Source: Cylicocyclus nassatus (taxonomy: Eukaryota > Nematoda > Chromadorea > Rhabditida > Strongylidae). From it: a stretch of 64,000 bases of DNA. Within the stretch, counting starts at the first letter, position 1. Every line of letters begins with the position of its first letter. Shown one piece after another: positions 30,384-41,100 of the stretch. The notes beneath the pieces are model-generated. The model had not been told where the DNA came from and ran no database searches. It was given only the letters and a program-made list of their open reading frames with translations. A program made the position numbers and the translations under genes. The DNA lies in NCBI GenBank assembly GCA_958299035.1, contig CATQJL010000223.1:54232302-54296301 (forward strand), in the 5' to 3' direction.

Positions 30384-30925
30384 TTAATTCTAAAGTCAAA
30401 TCTAATAAATTAACATGGCACACTCAAATTTTGCCATTATACGGATTATGCGTAAGCTACAAAACCAGCTACTCTGCTGCCAAATTCTGACGTCGCAGTG
30501 AAGGTTACGGTAGGTGTAGTGTATGGTATGAATGATACAAGGGTAAAAGTTGTGAGATTTTACATGCTTGGCTAAAAGTGGCTGGGGAGGGATATTCGGC
30601 ACGAACACGAAAACAATACTGTAATTGATGGTAAGGGCTTCTTGCAAGAATACTGTAGGTCTACGGCATAAGGATTCACCTTAATCAAATGAGGTATCGT
30701 GGTGTCAGGTCAAATAACCCCTATATGCAAAGCTTCGGCGAGTTTTGACGCTTTGACTTCTTAGTCACTGACGGTTGTCCATGGGCAGTTTTGCGTATAT
30801 CGGCTCGTTCAAATTTGGAGGGCATCAATTCTCGAGTTTACCTTTGAATTTCATTTTTTGTTGATTTGAATAAGTCAACTTTAACAATAATTCACGCACA
30901 AATTCGGATCATCTTGCAGCAGTGG
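30384..30925 (-). mobile_element. Partial copy of TIR family A (see 5543-6346)
   Basis: Reverse-complement matches include aacatggcacactcaaattt, gctacaaaaccagctactct, gccaaattctgacg, gtcactgacggttgtcc and ttttgttgatttgaataagtc. It starts directly after the RTE tail and lacks clear terminal repeats. Confidence 0.65.
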
Positions 30926-31018
30926 CGGCCCCAGGATTTCGGACCGGGGGGGGGGGCGGAAAAATTTTTTTCAAATGAGGGTGCGTGGCGTTAGCCACGC
31001 ACTCCAAAAAAACGATTC

Positions 31019-31140
31019 AACTTGCATTCGGTTGTGATACTTTTCCAACCCGCAATTTTTGAATGTGAAATGAAAATGAATGGAAATCTTGGCGATTAGG
31101 TAGCGACGATTAAGTCGCGTGAAGTCTGACCGGGGCCTTA
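31019..31140 (-). repeat. Half copy of the TA-inserting MITE (see 21773-21976)
   Basis: aacttgcattcggttgtgat acttttccaa through attaagtcgcgtgaagtctg accggggcctta is one half of the MITE, reversed. The other end is absent. Confidence 0.65.
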
Positions 31141-31344
31141 CAGGTCAAGCTTGCTAACGGCTCCATTTTGACTTACAACCCCAAAAATTTTCGGACATTA
31201 GTTTTCAAAACGCCTCTAACTTTTTTGATTTGTTTTCAGAATTTACCTTTTTTATGTACAGTAGAACGCATTGTTCTCTACATATTGCCAAAGTTTGGGT
31301 GCGTAACATCCGAAAAGAGTAAAGTGATGGAAAGTGATGCAAAA

Positions 31345-31645
31345 CCTAATATTATCTGACTACACATTGCCACTGTTACACACATTACTAGGTTACTATT
31401 GTTACTCGTATTACTCGTGTTACCCGTGTTACCCGTGTTACCGGTGCTACTCATGTTAACTGTTTTACCCCGTTACTAGTGTTACTCGTGTCACTCACCA
31501 GTCAATGAGATTGCATTCTAGAATGAGACTGTATTTGCATTTCAAGACTCAACAACAGTAAACGGTAATACCACTAATACTGGTAACACGAGTAGCACTG
31601 GTAACCACTAGTAACCGGGTCAATTTATTCACTTATACCAAAGAA
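31345..31645. mobile_element. Fold-back element with 9-bp minisatellite arms, copy 1
   Basis: The left arm (about 31375-31498) is roughly eleven degenerate 9-bp units of the form GTTACTCGT. After a ~60-bp core (aatgagattgcattctagaa, tgagactgtatttgcatttc) the right arm (about 31560-31620) is the same unit reversed (GGTAACACGAGTA type). The core recurs, inverted, at 61436-61490 between the same kind of arms. No ORF. Confidence 0.7.
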
Positions 31646-31649
31646 AATG

Positions 31650-31949
31650 AAGGTTCATTGATCATTTCCGGGTAATAGTCATGTAAATGAGAGGTGGAAC
31701 TCATTTACATTTTGCGGTGAAGAAAATGCGGTGCTCCAGAGAGGGACGGTGAAAAGAAGGCATTTTTATCACAGAAGCGTTGTTGTTTGGTTTGCAGTAG
31801 ATGCAGGAAAAAGAAGAGGGAGGGAGGATGGAAGTGAAAAAAGTAAAAGGAAGAAAATCGAGGGAGGGTGAGTCTTTACTCGCTTGGATCTAGGCTACTA
31901 TGCGAAGCCGAGTGAGCCTCAATCCAAGCGGACCGGCGAAGACAGCTAG
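31650..31949 (+). repeat. Helitron-like 3' end
   Basis: Ends ..gaccggcgaagacagctag followed by T (31946-31950), preceded by an imperfect hairpin pairing cgcttggatctaggct with agcctcaatccaagcg. No 5' TC end was identified. The next element begins almost immediately, at 31959. Confidence 0.45.
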
Positions 31950-31958
31950 TAACCTATA

Positions 31959-32800
31959 GTAACGGGCTAGGGTTGTGTGTGTTTGTGTGTAAGTCTGTAA
32001 AGAAATTCATAGAGGGAGTTCCAACCAACGTCCTGAGGACAAATTTTGCACAGCGCATGCTACTAACATGGAACTCTACCGTGCAAAAGCACGAGCGAAT
32101 TCGCTGGGTGGGTTCCTCAGAATTTGCGCGTCAGACGAGCTACTTAGCCTCGAGCCCGCAGAATCAGGTTTGTATCACTACTTTTTGCAAAATCGTGGTT
32201 GTGTTTTGCATGTTGATGTGCAAGCCATGGACTTTAGACCAAAGGTCTACGAAAACGACTCCAAAAAGAAATAGTGCGTAAATGGTAATCCGCCGTGGTT
32301 TTACCTGAGCATTTGAGAAGATTTTTGAGATGTAGCTCACGGTATATTGCCCTTATAAGGTCGGCATACTTCACGCGATTTCAGTCGCGACGCAATTTGG
32401 CAATTCACCAGAATCATCAGATCCAACACCAGCAAACTGTACATGCACATTGTGTATAACTTACGTGGATTAATAAAATCCTATCTTTTGGACATTTAGA
32501 AATTATTTGCAGTGAGTTATGGACAGTTGGAATATTGCCAAATCGCGACGCAACTGAAATCGCGTGAAGTATGCCCGGCCCTTATCGACTACCAAGTTAA
32601 AAGAAGCTTCAGAACTTATTCAAATTTGCATTTGTTCTTCTGCCAAAATGAAAAAGCTTCTGGAATGAGTAGTTGTTTACATTTTATTCGTGAAGTCGAT
32701 ATTGCGCGGTGAGTTCCAAAGCCATCATCAGGCAAGAATGAGAAGTCATTTAGAGTAGAACCAGTGCGAGCCTCTACGAGGCAGAGATGACGCATGGCCA
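31959..32800 (+). mobile_element. Hairpin-ended element of the 34-35.6 kb family, interrupted by a MITE
   Basis: Starts agtaacgggctagggttgtg and ends in the hairpin accagtgcgagcctctacga ggcagagatgacgcatgg (32760-32797). Between them lies sequence matching the twin copies at 34118-35609 in reverse. A CG-rich TIR MITE (32358-32582) interrupts it. Confidence 0.65.
32358..32582. mobile_element. MITE with CATACTTCACGCGATTTCAGTCGCGACG ends
   Basis: Left aaggtcggcatacttcacgc gatttcagtcgcgacgc; right gcgacgcaactgaaatcgcg tgaagtatgcccggcc. TA lies on both sides. The ends are similar to the 21.8 kb MITE but the interior is different. Confidence 0.7.
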
Positions 32801-33299
32801 CTAATGACACGATTTACACTGGTAATGTATGGTCAAAGCCCTAGAAAACCTCAAATAAAACGAAAGGCCACTGCAGAAAGTATGATTTCCGGACAGGAAT
32901 GGTTGAGTTGCATGGAACTAGAAGTGCGTGACGTAAGCCCGCCCTTGTGTTGTCAATTCCACGAAGTTACAACGAAAGTCGAGTCTGTTTTTTATTCACA
33001 ACCCTACACATTGAAACGTTTTGCTAAGGAACATGAATTCGGTGTTAATCAGGCACACAGGGTAATGCCAATCAATGACAAATTATGACCCTTTCGAAGG
33101 AAGGTTTTTTCCTGGTACTTCCACAGTGATTTATTGTGGCAAAAAAGGAAACGTAAATTTTTTGAAATATCAGATTCAGTCAAAGATATGGATACGGCTA
33201 CGAGAGATATGGCTTGGATAAGCAGCTCCCAGGCTTGACACTCATAGAAAGAGTGATAGAATGTTGAATGTGTAATTCGTTATTGAATGCTTGTATCGT

Positions 33300-33547
33300 C
33301 GTCTCCCCGGCGTACGTTGGGCGGAGCTTTTGCGGACATTTCAACACGTTGGTGAACTTGTTAAGCCTCTACTTTGAAGCATGATTCTTTGTACTCTCTA
33401 ACCTGCCACGTTTATATGCTGTTGTCACACGTGGCAGGGTTGGTAGCGAGAGATCACAAAAGCAATGCCTCGTAGTAGAGGGTTAACAAGTTTACCAACG
33501 TGTTGAAATGTCCGCAAAAGCTCCGCCCAACGTACACCGGGGAGACG
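33300..33547. repeat. Hairpin MITE, 110-bp arms
   Basis: cgtctccccggcgtacgttg ggcggagcttttgcgg at the left is mirrored to 33547. The two arms of about 110 bases pair almost to the centre (loop around tatatgctgttg). Arm sequence recurs at 4055-4150 and inside 63113-63765. Confidence 0.75.
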
Positions 33548-34110
33548 AATACCAATACTACTTCTCTGCCGCAATCTGAAAGCCCTTATCAAAGATGTCT
33601 AGCAAACCCACCCATTGGTGGAGCATCAACGGCTAAGCGATGTGAGTAGAAGAAAAGACGTCACCGTGCATTTCATCCTGATTTCCAAGTGATTTGTATG
33701 ATTGTTTACAGCCTCAGCTATCACCATCATACTTCTATCCTATCAGTGATGTTCATATGCATACAGTCTCATCGATTTTCAAGTCTACTCTTAAGAACAC
33801 AGAAAGCTTTAACCCTTGCAGGGAAAATGAGATAAGAGGAAATATTGCCTTTTCTATGAAAATCAGGCAGTCAATTGTTCTCGGAGCATAAAACGGAAGA
33901 AAATTAGGTGCCGATCTCTTTTGTCAATATTGAGATATCATGTAAGAAACAGAATAATGTACTGGTTTTGCTTTAAGCGCGATAGCTCATACTCTCATCG
34001 TTTTCTTCCTAAGACAATCTCGGGGACAAGATGTCAGTGTAGATCATCTAGCTTGATTGCCAATAATGAAGCAAAATAGATTCAGAAAGAACTCGATCTA
34101 TCTGCTTTAA
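33548..34110. other. Nothing recognised
   Basis: No ORF with coding character and no repeat found. Confidence 0.35.
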
Positions 34111-34117
34111 TCCTATA

Positions 34118-34826
34118 CCAGTGCGTCACCTCTGCTTTGCAGAAGCTCGCACTGACCCTACTTTCTGCATGCCTTACTCATTCCTGCATAATAATGACAT
34201 TGAAACTCACCGCGCTATGCAGGCTATCACGAATGATTTGTAAACAATTACTCATTCCGATAGCTTTTTTGTGTGAGATCGGTATTTTCGCGAGGAGGAA
34301 ACTTTTCCGAGAAAAATGAATGCAAATTTAAACCGGTTATTTGGACTTTCTATGGTTTGTTAGTCACTATAACGACGATGATCAACGTGGGCTATATTTC
34401 TGTGCAAAAATCTTCTCAAACGATCAAATAAAATCTTGGCACATTGAACATTTACGCAACCAATTTTTTTCTGCGCCGTTTTCGTAAAGTAATCAACTTT
34501 GAATCACTTTGTTGGGCTAAGTTCATGGCTTGCACATTAACTTGTTAATCATGTACATGACTTTGCAAAAAGTGGTGTTACAGGCCCAATTTTGTTGGCC
34601 AGAAGCCAAGGTGATCCGACTGAAGCGCAGTTTTTGCGGGATCCACTCAACGAATCCGCTCGTGCTTTTGTATAGCGGACTTTCATGCTGCTAGCATGCG
34701 CCGTACAAAATTTGGGCTCAAGAGGTTGGGTGGAACTCGCTCTACGAATTTCGTAACCGACAGACACAAGCGCCCACACACAAAAACACGTAAACAACCC
34801 TTAGCCCGTTATTATAAGTCATGATA
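34118..34826 (-). mobile_element. Hairpin-ended element, twin copy 1
   Basis: On the minus strand it starts near cataataacgggctaagggtt (34810-34826) and ends in the hairpin ggtcagtgcgagcttctgca / accagtgcgtcacctctgct (34118-34150). The interior matches 34912-35609 over its whole length, giving two direct copies with only 85 bases between them. No transposase or Rep coding seen. Confidence 0.7.
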
Positions 34827-34911
34827 GAAAACACACACTGTCGAAAAACAATGAGTATAAGACATTTTTTTGAGGATGTGTTCCCATGTTTTCAGTTGTC
34901 ACTTTATCTTG

Positions 34912-35609
34912 ATAACCAGTGCGTCACCTCTGCTTCGCATAGGCTCGCACTGGCTCTACTATCCACATCCTTCCTCGTAGTCGCAAAATGATGGCTTTAT
35001 AACTTGCCTCGCGATGCCGATCATCACGAATGAAATGTAGACAACTACTCATTCCAAAAGTTTTTCATGTAAGATCGGTGATTTTGAAAGGACGGAAGTA
35101 TTTTCCAAAAGATTAAATGCGAATTTGAATCAGGTACTGGGGTTATAATGGCTTGATAGTCGCCATAAAGATGATGGCAACCGTGAGTTACATCTCTGAG
35201 CAAAAATTTTCTCACATTCCCAGGTAAAACCTTGACAAATCAATCATCTACGCAATTATTCCTTTTTAGCGCCGATCTTGCATGAGAGTAAACTTTTTGC
35301 TTACTTTTCGGGCTGGAGTCCATGATTTGCGGATTTACTTGCTAAACGAAACCATGACCTTGAAAAAAGTACATTTACAGGCCCATTTTGGCGCACGAAA
35401 TGTTGCGTGGATCCGTTTGGCGGACTATTTCACAGGTTCCAGTAGTCGGATCGGCGTGTGCTTTTGCGCATTTTACCTACATGCTGACAGGGTGCTACTA
35501 TCAAAATTATAGCTCAAGACCTTTGCTGGAACTCGCTCTACGAATTTCGTGACAGACAGAGATTCACACACACACAAACGTAAACAACCCCTAGCCCGTT
35601 ATTATAAGT
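34912..35609 (-). mobile_element. Hairpin-ended element, twin copy 2
   Basis: Same architecture and orientation as 34118-34826. The 3' hairpin is at 34915-34950 (accagtgcgtcacctctgct tcgca..), and the 5' end reads aacgggctaggggttgttta on the minus strand at 35585-35605. It abuts a Helitron 3' end at 35612. Confidence 0.7.
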
Positions 35610-35611
35610 TA

Positions 35612-36973
35612 CTAGCTGGTGGCCCCGGTCTTACCCGAGACTTCAAGTTAAGTCAACAGAACTTGTAAACTTACGCCTCTAAATTTCTCCTAACATGCGC
35701 ATAAAGCGCTTTCAGACTAATTGCCGCACCCTACCAACTTTAAGACTGAAATGGACTTTACCGCCCCTGCTTACATGCTTGTATGTAAAAATGATCGGTT
35801 GCCATGATGGCCCTTCATTTTCTTAGGTTTGAGTAAACAAATCAATAAATCGATAGAATGGCCCGGCGAATCGCCGAGGAAAGTAGCTCTAAACCACCGC
35901 CGGGGTCGATGATATACGTGTGCAAAGTTTCAGCCGGATCGGTTCAGTGGCGCGCGTTTCTATAACGAACGAACAACTAAACGAACATCCTCACAGACAT
36001 TGAGTTTTATATACAGGGTGTCCCAAAAGTCTTTAAGCCTAGTATTTCCTCCGCTGAAAATGTACGAAGCAACATAGACGCATGAAATTCAACAGGTAAT
36101 TAGCGAAGAACCTACAAATCAACATGATACACTCAGATTCTGGAAAACCCTCCTTTGGCCTTCACACAGGCTCTCAGACGTTAGCGGAATGCATGCACCA
36201 TGGCAGCAAGGTAGTTGACATCGAGATTGTCTCACACCTTCTGAAGCAAGCAATCCAGACTCTCCAAAATTAAGCATGGAATAGAGCAAGCCTTGCTGTC
36301 CATGACTGATCACAAAGAAAAGTCAAGTGCCTCTTAATCCGGCTATTGAAGGCACGTAAATCCGAGAAGCATACCTGTGAGATTTGACAAAAGTGTCAAA
36401 ATGTAGCATTCAAGTGCGTGAGAACACCAAGAAAACAGCAATTATGGCGTACCGGGAGTGACTTTAAAATGGTATTTCAGTAGGAAATGCAGGGCTTACA
36501 GCTAGAATTAGTGACTCAAACTGATTCGGTGTTGGAGTTTTCAGCTTTCCCAGGTTTTTGTTTCCAAGAACGTTTTCTTCTTATTGGCACGGCACAACTT
36601 CAGTGTTTGCATCCTAATCCTACTCTAATGAACGAAGGCTATCGATTGGTTTTGCACTGCAAATGTAGAGTGAACCTAGCTCTACAATAAGCAGTTTAGA
36701 AGTCCACAAGAGCTCCAAAGGCGAAAGAGCTGTAAATATTTAAATAGGGGGTACGTTTGCTTCGGCTTGCCTTTACTATTGCAGTACTGTTTGCTTCAAG
36801 AAGTATATCTCGAGAATGTACAATGCAAACGGTATGATTTTCTTGAAGAATACTGGAAACTAGACGAAGAACTCAAATGCAAAATCTGGCTGAAAAGCGA
36901 GGAATACTAACAAAGTTACTACGTTGAAAAGTTAGGCTTAAGGACTTTTGGGACACCCTGTATATATAGTTGA
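35612..36973 (-). mobile_element. Helitron interrupted by a mariner
   Basis: Minus-strand Helitron: the 3' end ..cggggccaccagctag sits at 35612-35630 followed by T. The 5' end TC..tatataaaactcaatgtctg is split by the mariner at 36014-36960; TCAACTATATATA resumes at 36973, preceded by A. Without the mariner the element is about 415 bp, non-autonomous. Confidence 0.7.
36014..36960 (-). mobile_element. Mariner-type element, CAGGGTGTCCCAAAAGTC ends
   Basis: Both ends read cagggtgtcccaaaagtcyt taagcctaa inward, about 30 of 34 bases alike, with TA on both sides (36012-36013 and 36961-36962). On the minus strand at 36120-36250 a decayed transposase C-terminus is legible (NLDVNYLAAMVHAFR, RLRACVKAKGGF), as in the last 50 residues of mariner-type transposases. 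The catalytic region is missing. Confidence 0.8.
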
Positions 36974-37336
36974 TACGAAAGAAATCATGCAGGCTGCCCA
37001 ACAACAGTCAAAAGTATTGTTTCCTTTTTTCTTTGAAGATTGCAGCGGTCCTTTGACAAAAATAATGTGAAGGCAGTTTTGAACGAAAGCTATTGTCGAT
37101 GTAGGATGCGTACGAAAACGCGCAAGGCTTTTATAATAAAAAAAGGCTGATGCGTTCGCATCCGCATTGCCAAATAATGCCACCCCCTTAGAAAAATCAT
37201 GTTTTTATGTTATTTCATATACAGTGCCGCCACATGAAGGATCAGCATTGATGGAAGGGCAGAAATGCGCGGTGCAAGGTTACCATTTTTGTGGCGCGCC
37301 CCGAATCGGAGAAGACCACGTTAGTTATCTCTTGCA

Positions 37337-37786
37337 TTTTTACTAACAAAGGAAGGGTACTTGATGATCGTGACCATTCGTTTTCAATCACATATCACTA
37401 CATCTCAATCTCAACACTGATTACAAATCTGCTTTCGCTATCTGCTATGCGACTGCATGAAATAAGTTACGAATTCTTTCCAAAAATTTTTGCACATCAA
37501 CGCACGTCATGATTACTGATATCCAAATTTTTTGGGGATAAACGCATTTGGGACAGGTTCATTTAAGGCATTCTAGCTTAACAAATGCACTTTCGAAACA
37601 AGATTAAGCGATGTTCATAGTTTTGCTCAAATGATATAGTACAAATTCTTATGAAAAAACATTCACGACTTATTTCAGACAATCGCTTACTATATGGCGA
37701 AGTAGGTTTGAAATCAGCGTTTTAAGACGCATCTAGAAATATGTGTCTTCTCAAAGCTCACAGTCACCAAGTATCCCTCCCTGTAA
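37337..37786. mobile_element. MITE of the ACAAGG..GGTACTT family
   Basis: Left aacaaaggaagggtacttga tgatcgtgacc; right gtcaccaagtatccctccct gtaa. About 30-bp terminal inverted repeats. The ORF inside (37291-37512) follows no family. Confidence 0.6.
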
Positions 37787-37819
37787 CTTGTTTCGTTGTT
37801 TGGAATAGATTTATTTTAA

Positions 37820-38055
37820 TACCAGTGCGTTACCTCTGCTTCGCAGAGGCACGCACTGGCCGTTTTTAAAAGATGAAAACTTACGTGGAGGTGCATCATT
37901 CCCAGTCCAGTAAGCAATCCCAGATGAAAATGAACCTCCCTTGTCGCTACTCTCACATACTTCAGAGCAATGTAAATCATTCCTTACTATATTTTCGTAA
38001 CGGACAACCTCCACAGAGCCTCAAATTAAGCGGCTTATTATGAGTCATGATGATA
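37820..38055 (-). repeat. Internally deleted copy of the hairpin-ended family
   Basis: The perfect 3' hairpin accagtgcgttacctctgct tcgcagaggcacgcactgg is at 37822-37860. A trace of the other end, ggcttattatgagtcatga, is at 38032-38051. It lies just upstream of the STAR gene start. Confidence 0.6.
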
Positions 38056-38139
38056 TCGATAACTTATCTCTATATAAACCTCAGTCAGGAAGGTAAGTTT
38101 ATTTTCAACTGAAAAATTACTAGCCACTAATACTACACG

Positions 38140-41100
38140 ATGGAACCTCGTCTTGCTGCAGGACGTCAAGCAACTGAACAGCGTTTGGATGCAAATCTTT
38201 CAAAAGCCAGCAGCAAAACTACTGAAGGCGCTGTTGCACTCGCGGATCAACTTGTCCTCGAATTTCTCTTTATGGAATTGACTGAGCCTCAAGCCGCTCA
38301 GATGGCGAAAACTGCCGGTGATGGGTAAGCTGGGTTGACCCACCGCCTGCCGACTCACCATCATGTTTTAGAGCGCAACTTCAGTTTATCAGCGCTATGT
38401 TTGACCGCAATCCAGTTTTGGAACAATTGGCTGCAGTGAGTGAAGCTTTATCTCAGTTCTTTTCCGTGGAAATAAATGTGGAACCAATTAATAAAACTCA
38501 GAATCTAATGCGACACATAATGATGTGCAAATTATCCGCCCAGCATATTACTCTGTTAATCCTAGCATCAACCTGAATCCGCATGACTAATATATCTATG
38601 CTACACGCACAATTGCAAGTCTTGCTCAACATTCTCTGTAAGCAACTTCTACGACATTGTTATTTGTTGTCGCTAGAATGCTCACAGGAATCACCTGCAA
38701 GCTGTTCCAAATATTCTACAAACTCGTTTCCTCACACGGTTAGGGGAAGGAAAGCCGCCAGTTTGCGCCGCCTTTCGCGCCAACTGGTCCTTTGGCAATG
38801 CGGTTGCATGCCCTTCCAGGACCAATAGTACGCGTAGGGGCATAAAGACTGGGTTCATTTTATTCCCATGTTCCGGAAAAGCTCCCGCACAGTTCCCTCA
38901 CTGTGCTGGAACTGTTCTGGAACTGGTTGCATGCGCTGCATCCGCCCCGCGTTTTGTGCGACGGGCGTTGGAGAATTTTAACCGTTTTCAATAGATTTCT
39001 TCCAGATTTCTCTCATTTTGACCTTATTCCTCCACCTCGCCTTCCTTTTTGATCAGCAGGACTTCGAACTCGAAGCAGAGTAGAAAAAAAAACGGAGAAG
39101 CAACGATATGGAAAAAGGAAAGGACCTAAGAACGCCCAAAAGTGAAACTCATCAGTAAACAACAGAAAAGTCCCAATCTATGCATCAGAATTGCTCGCAG
39201 CCCTAATTCATGGCAGATGGCTGTGGAAACTACGCAGCAGCTTCCTCAAACAAATAGTATAGATCTGAGTAGAAACAAAGCGAAAAAAATTGAAGAGCAC
39301 AAGAACACACATTTTGCCGCATACGCGAAGAAGAAGAGTGCCCATTTTTCAACTCCGCCTCAGTTCGAAATTTTGCTGATTAGAAAGAGAAGCGAGGTAG
39401 AACAATATGCCAAAGTGAGAGAAATCTGGAAAAAAATTGTTGTAAACGGTCAAAATCCTCCAACTCCCGCCGTCCAAAACGCGAGCGGGGCGGCTGCAGC
39501 GCATGCAGCACAATTCCAGAACATTCCAGCACAGTGTGGGAACTGTGCGGGAACAGTTCTGGAAAATGGGAATCAGTATGAATCCAGAAAAATTCGCGGC
39601 CTTCCTTCCCGTACAGCGCTAGAGTTTGTGCTCGGGGACGTCTTGCTTCAAATGATTTGACATAAAGTTTTTAGCGCTCACCTGCCTTTCTTACAGAACA
39701 GATTCGCAGCCGTTGCATCCTTTGCTACAAGTACGGCCGCGTCCGCTATGAGGGTATTCGCAGCGGGACCTCTGTGGACTTACGGACTTACAACTTCACA
39801 CACAACAAATCAAACTTTTTTCACAACAACACACTTCAAGTATTCCTTCGATACAAAAGTCATTTTTATTTATTTATTCAATACGCACAAGGCGTGCCAT
39901 ATTTGAAACGAAGAACGAAAATACATAGAGCATGAACAGTAAAAAGAAACTAACAAGACATCCCAAAAGCTTAAGTCCAGCTCCGTGAGTGGAAAGGGGT
40001 GCACTTGGATTATTTGGCGAATATTTGCGATTGCTGATCCCAAGCCTACCCTTCAACAGTACAGTTGCGATGCTTGTTATCAGAATGTGAAAGTTAGTGA
40101 GAATTTCTTGCAGAAAAACCATCAAAGGCAATAAGTGTGGTGAAATATGTCTCTTGGATCTTGCTTACGCTTGAAGTGAAGTTCCAAACATAATAGCGCA
40201 AGACCTTTCATAAATTAAATAAGCATGCCACCTATTCCAACTGCACAAGTCATAGCTTCAGGCGAAGGAAGGTCTAAAAGTTTTTGTAAATGCACAAGTC
40301 ACGCTAAGAAAATTAGAAAGGAAACACCTTCAAAATGTTTCAAAATATGATTCTTTGTCCTTACTTTCTTCTCCATGCGTTTCCTTTTATCGAGTTTACG
40401 GCCATCACTCCTGTAGGTAAAAGTCTAACTACAAAATGCTTGGTGGCAATGCTATTGGAAGTTACTCCTAATATCTTCTGGCTTGCATTTCTAATCCGTA
40501 AAAACTTACCTTTTTTTGCTCTGACGTCTTCGATGTCTTCACTTGAAAAAGTCACCTTTTCGGCCCCGGTGTTTTGATTTGATTCCTTTGTGCAGTTGCT
40601 GTTATATGAGCAAAATTCAATATTCATGTGATCGCTTATCACGGATTTTTATGCGATATTGACTAGCCCATGCTTATCGCATGGGCTAGTCAATATCGCA
40701 TAAAAATCCGTAGCATCACATGAATATACCTGTGTAAAGCGCTGGAGTATCGGGAATAGGTTGCATAGAAGTCGCTGTATAAAAGAGAAGCAATTAAAGC
40801 ATACCTACTAACATAAGCTATGCAAGCGTTCTCTCTCTGCGGAAAAAGTCCTTGCATAGCCTATCACGTATGCTTAGTGACTATAGCTAGCATCTAGTCA
40901 ATGTTAGAGACATACTACCTTACCATACGATTTCCCTGGAGAATGAGAGAGATAAATCCAAACAATCATGGTTACGCTTTGCAAATCATCCTTTTATCAC
41001 ACTGAGTTGATGGAAACAAAATAAACCGTATTTGCAGTGTAGATGATGAGAACTCAATTCTAGGGTAGAGTTAGGCGACCGGTAACTTAAACTTTGATAC

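Noticed and set aside
31375..31620. CRISPR-like or telomere-like array
   Set aside because: Units are contiguous, degenerate 9-mers without unique spacers and switch strand at the core; a fold-back element fits.
32068..32281. ORFs of 68 and 102 codons
   Set aside because: They lie inside a repeat family present at five places in the window and are not conserved as frames in the other copies.
36119..36313. Minus-strand 64-codon ORF as a gene
   Set aside because: It overlaps the decayed transposase C-terminus of the mariner at 36014-36960, in another frame.
39142..39660. 172-codon ORF, the longest open frame in the window
   Set aside because: It runs through the interior and right terminal repeat of the 38.86-39.60 kb TIR element; its last third is the TIR read in frame. 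No domain, no splice context.
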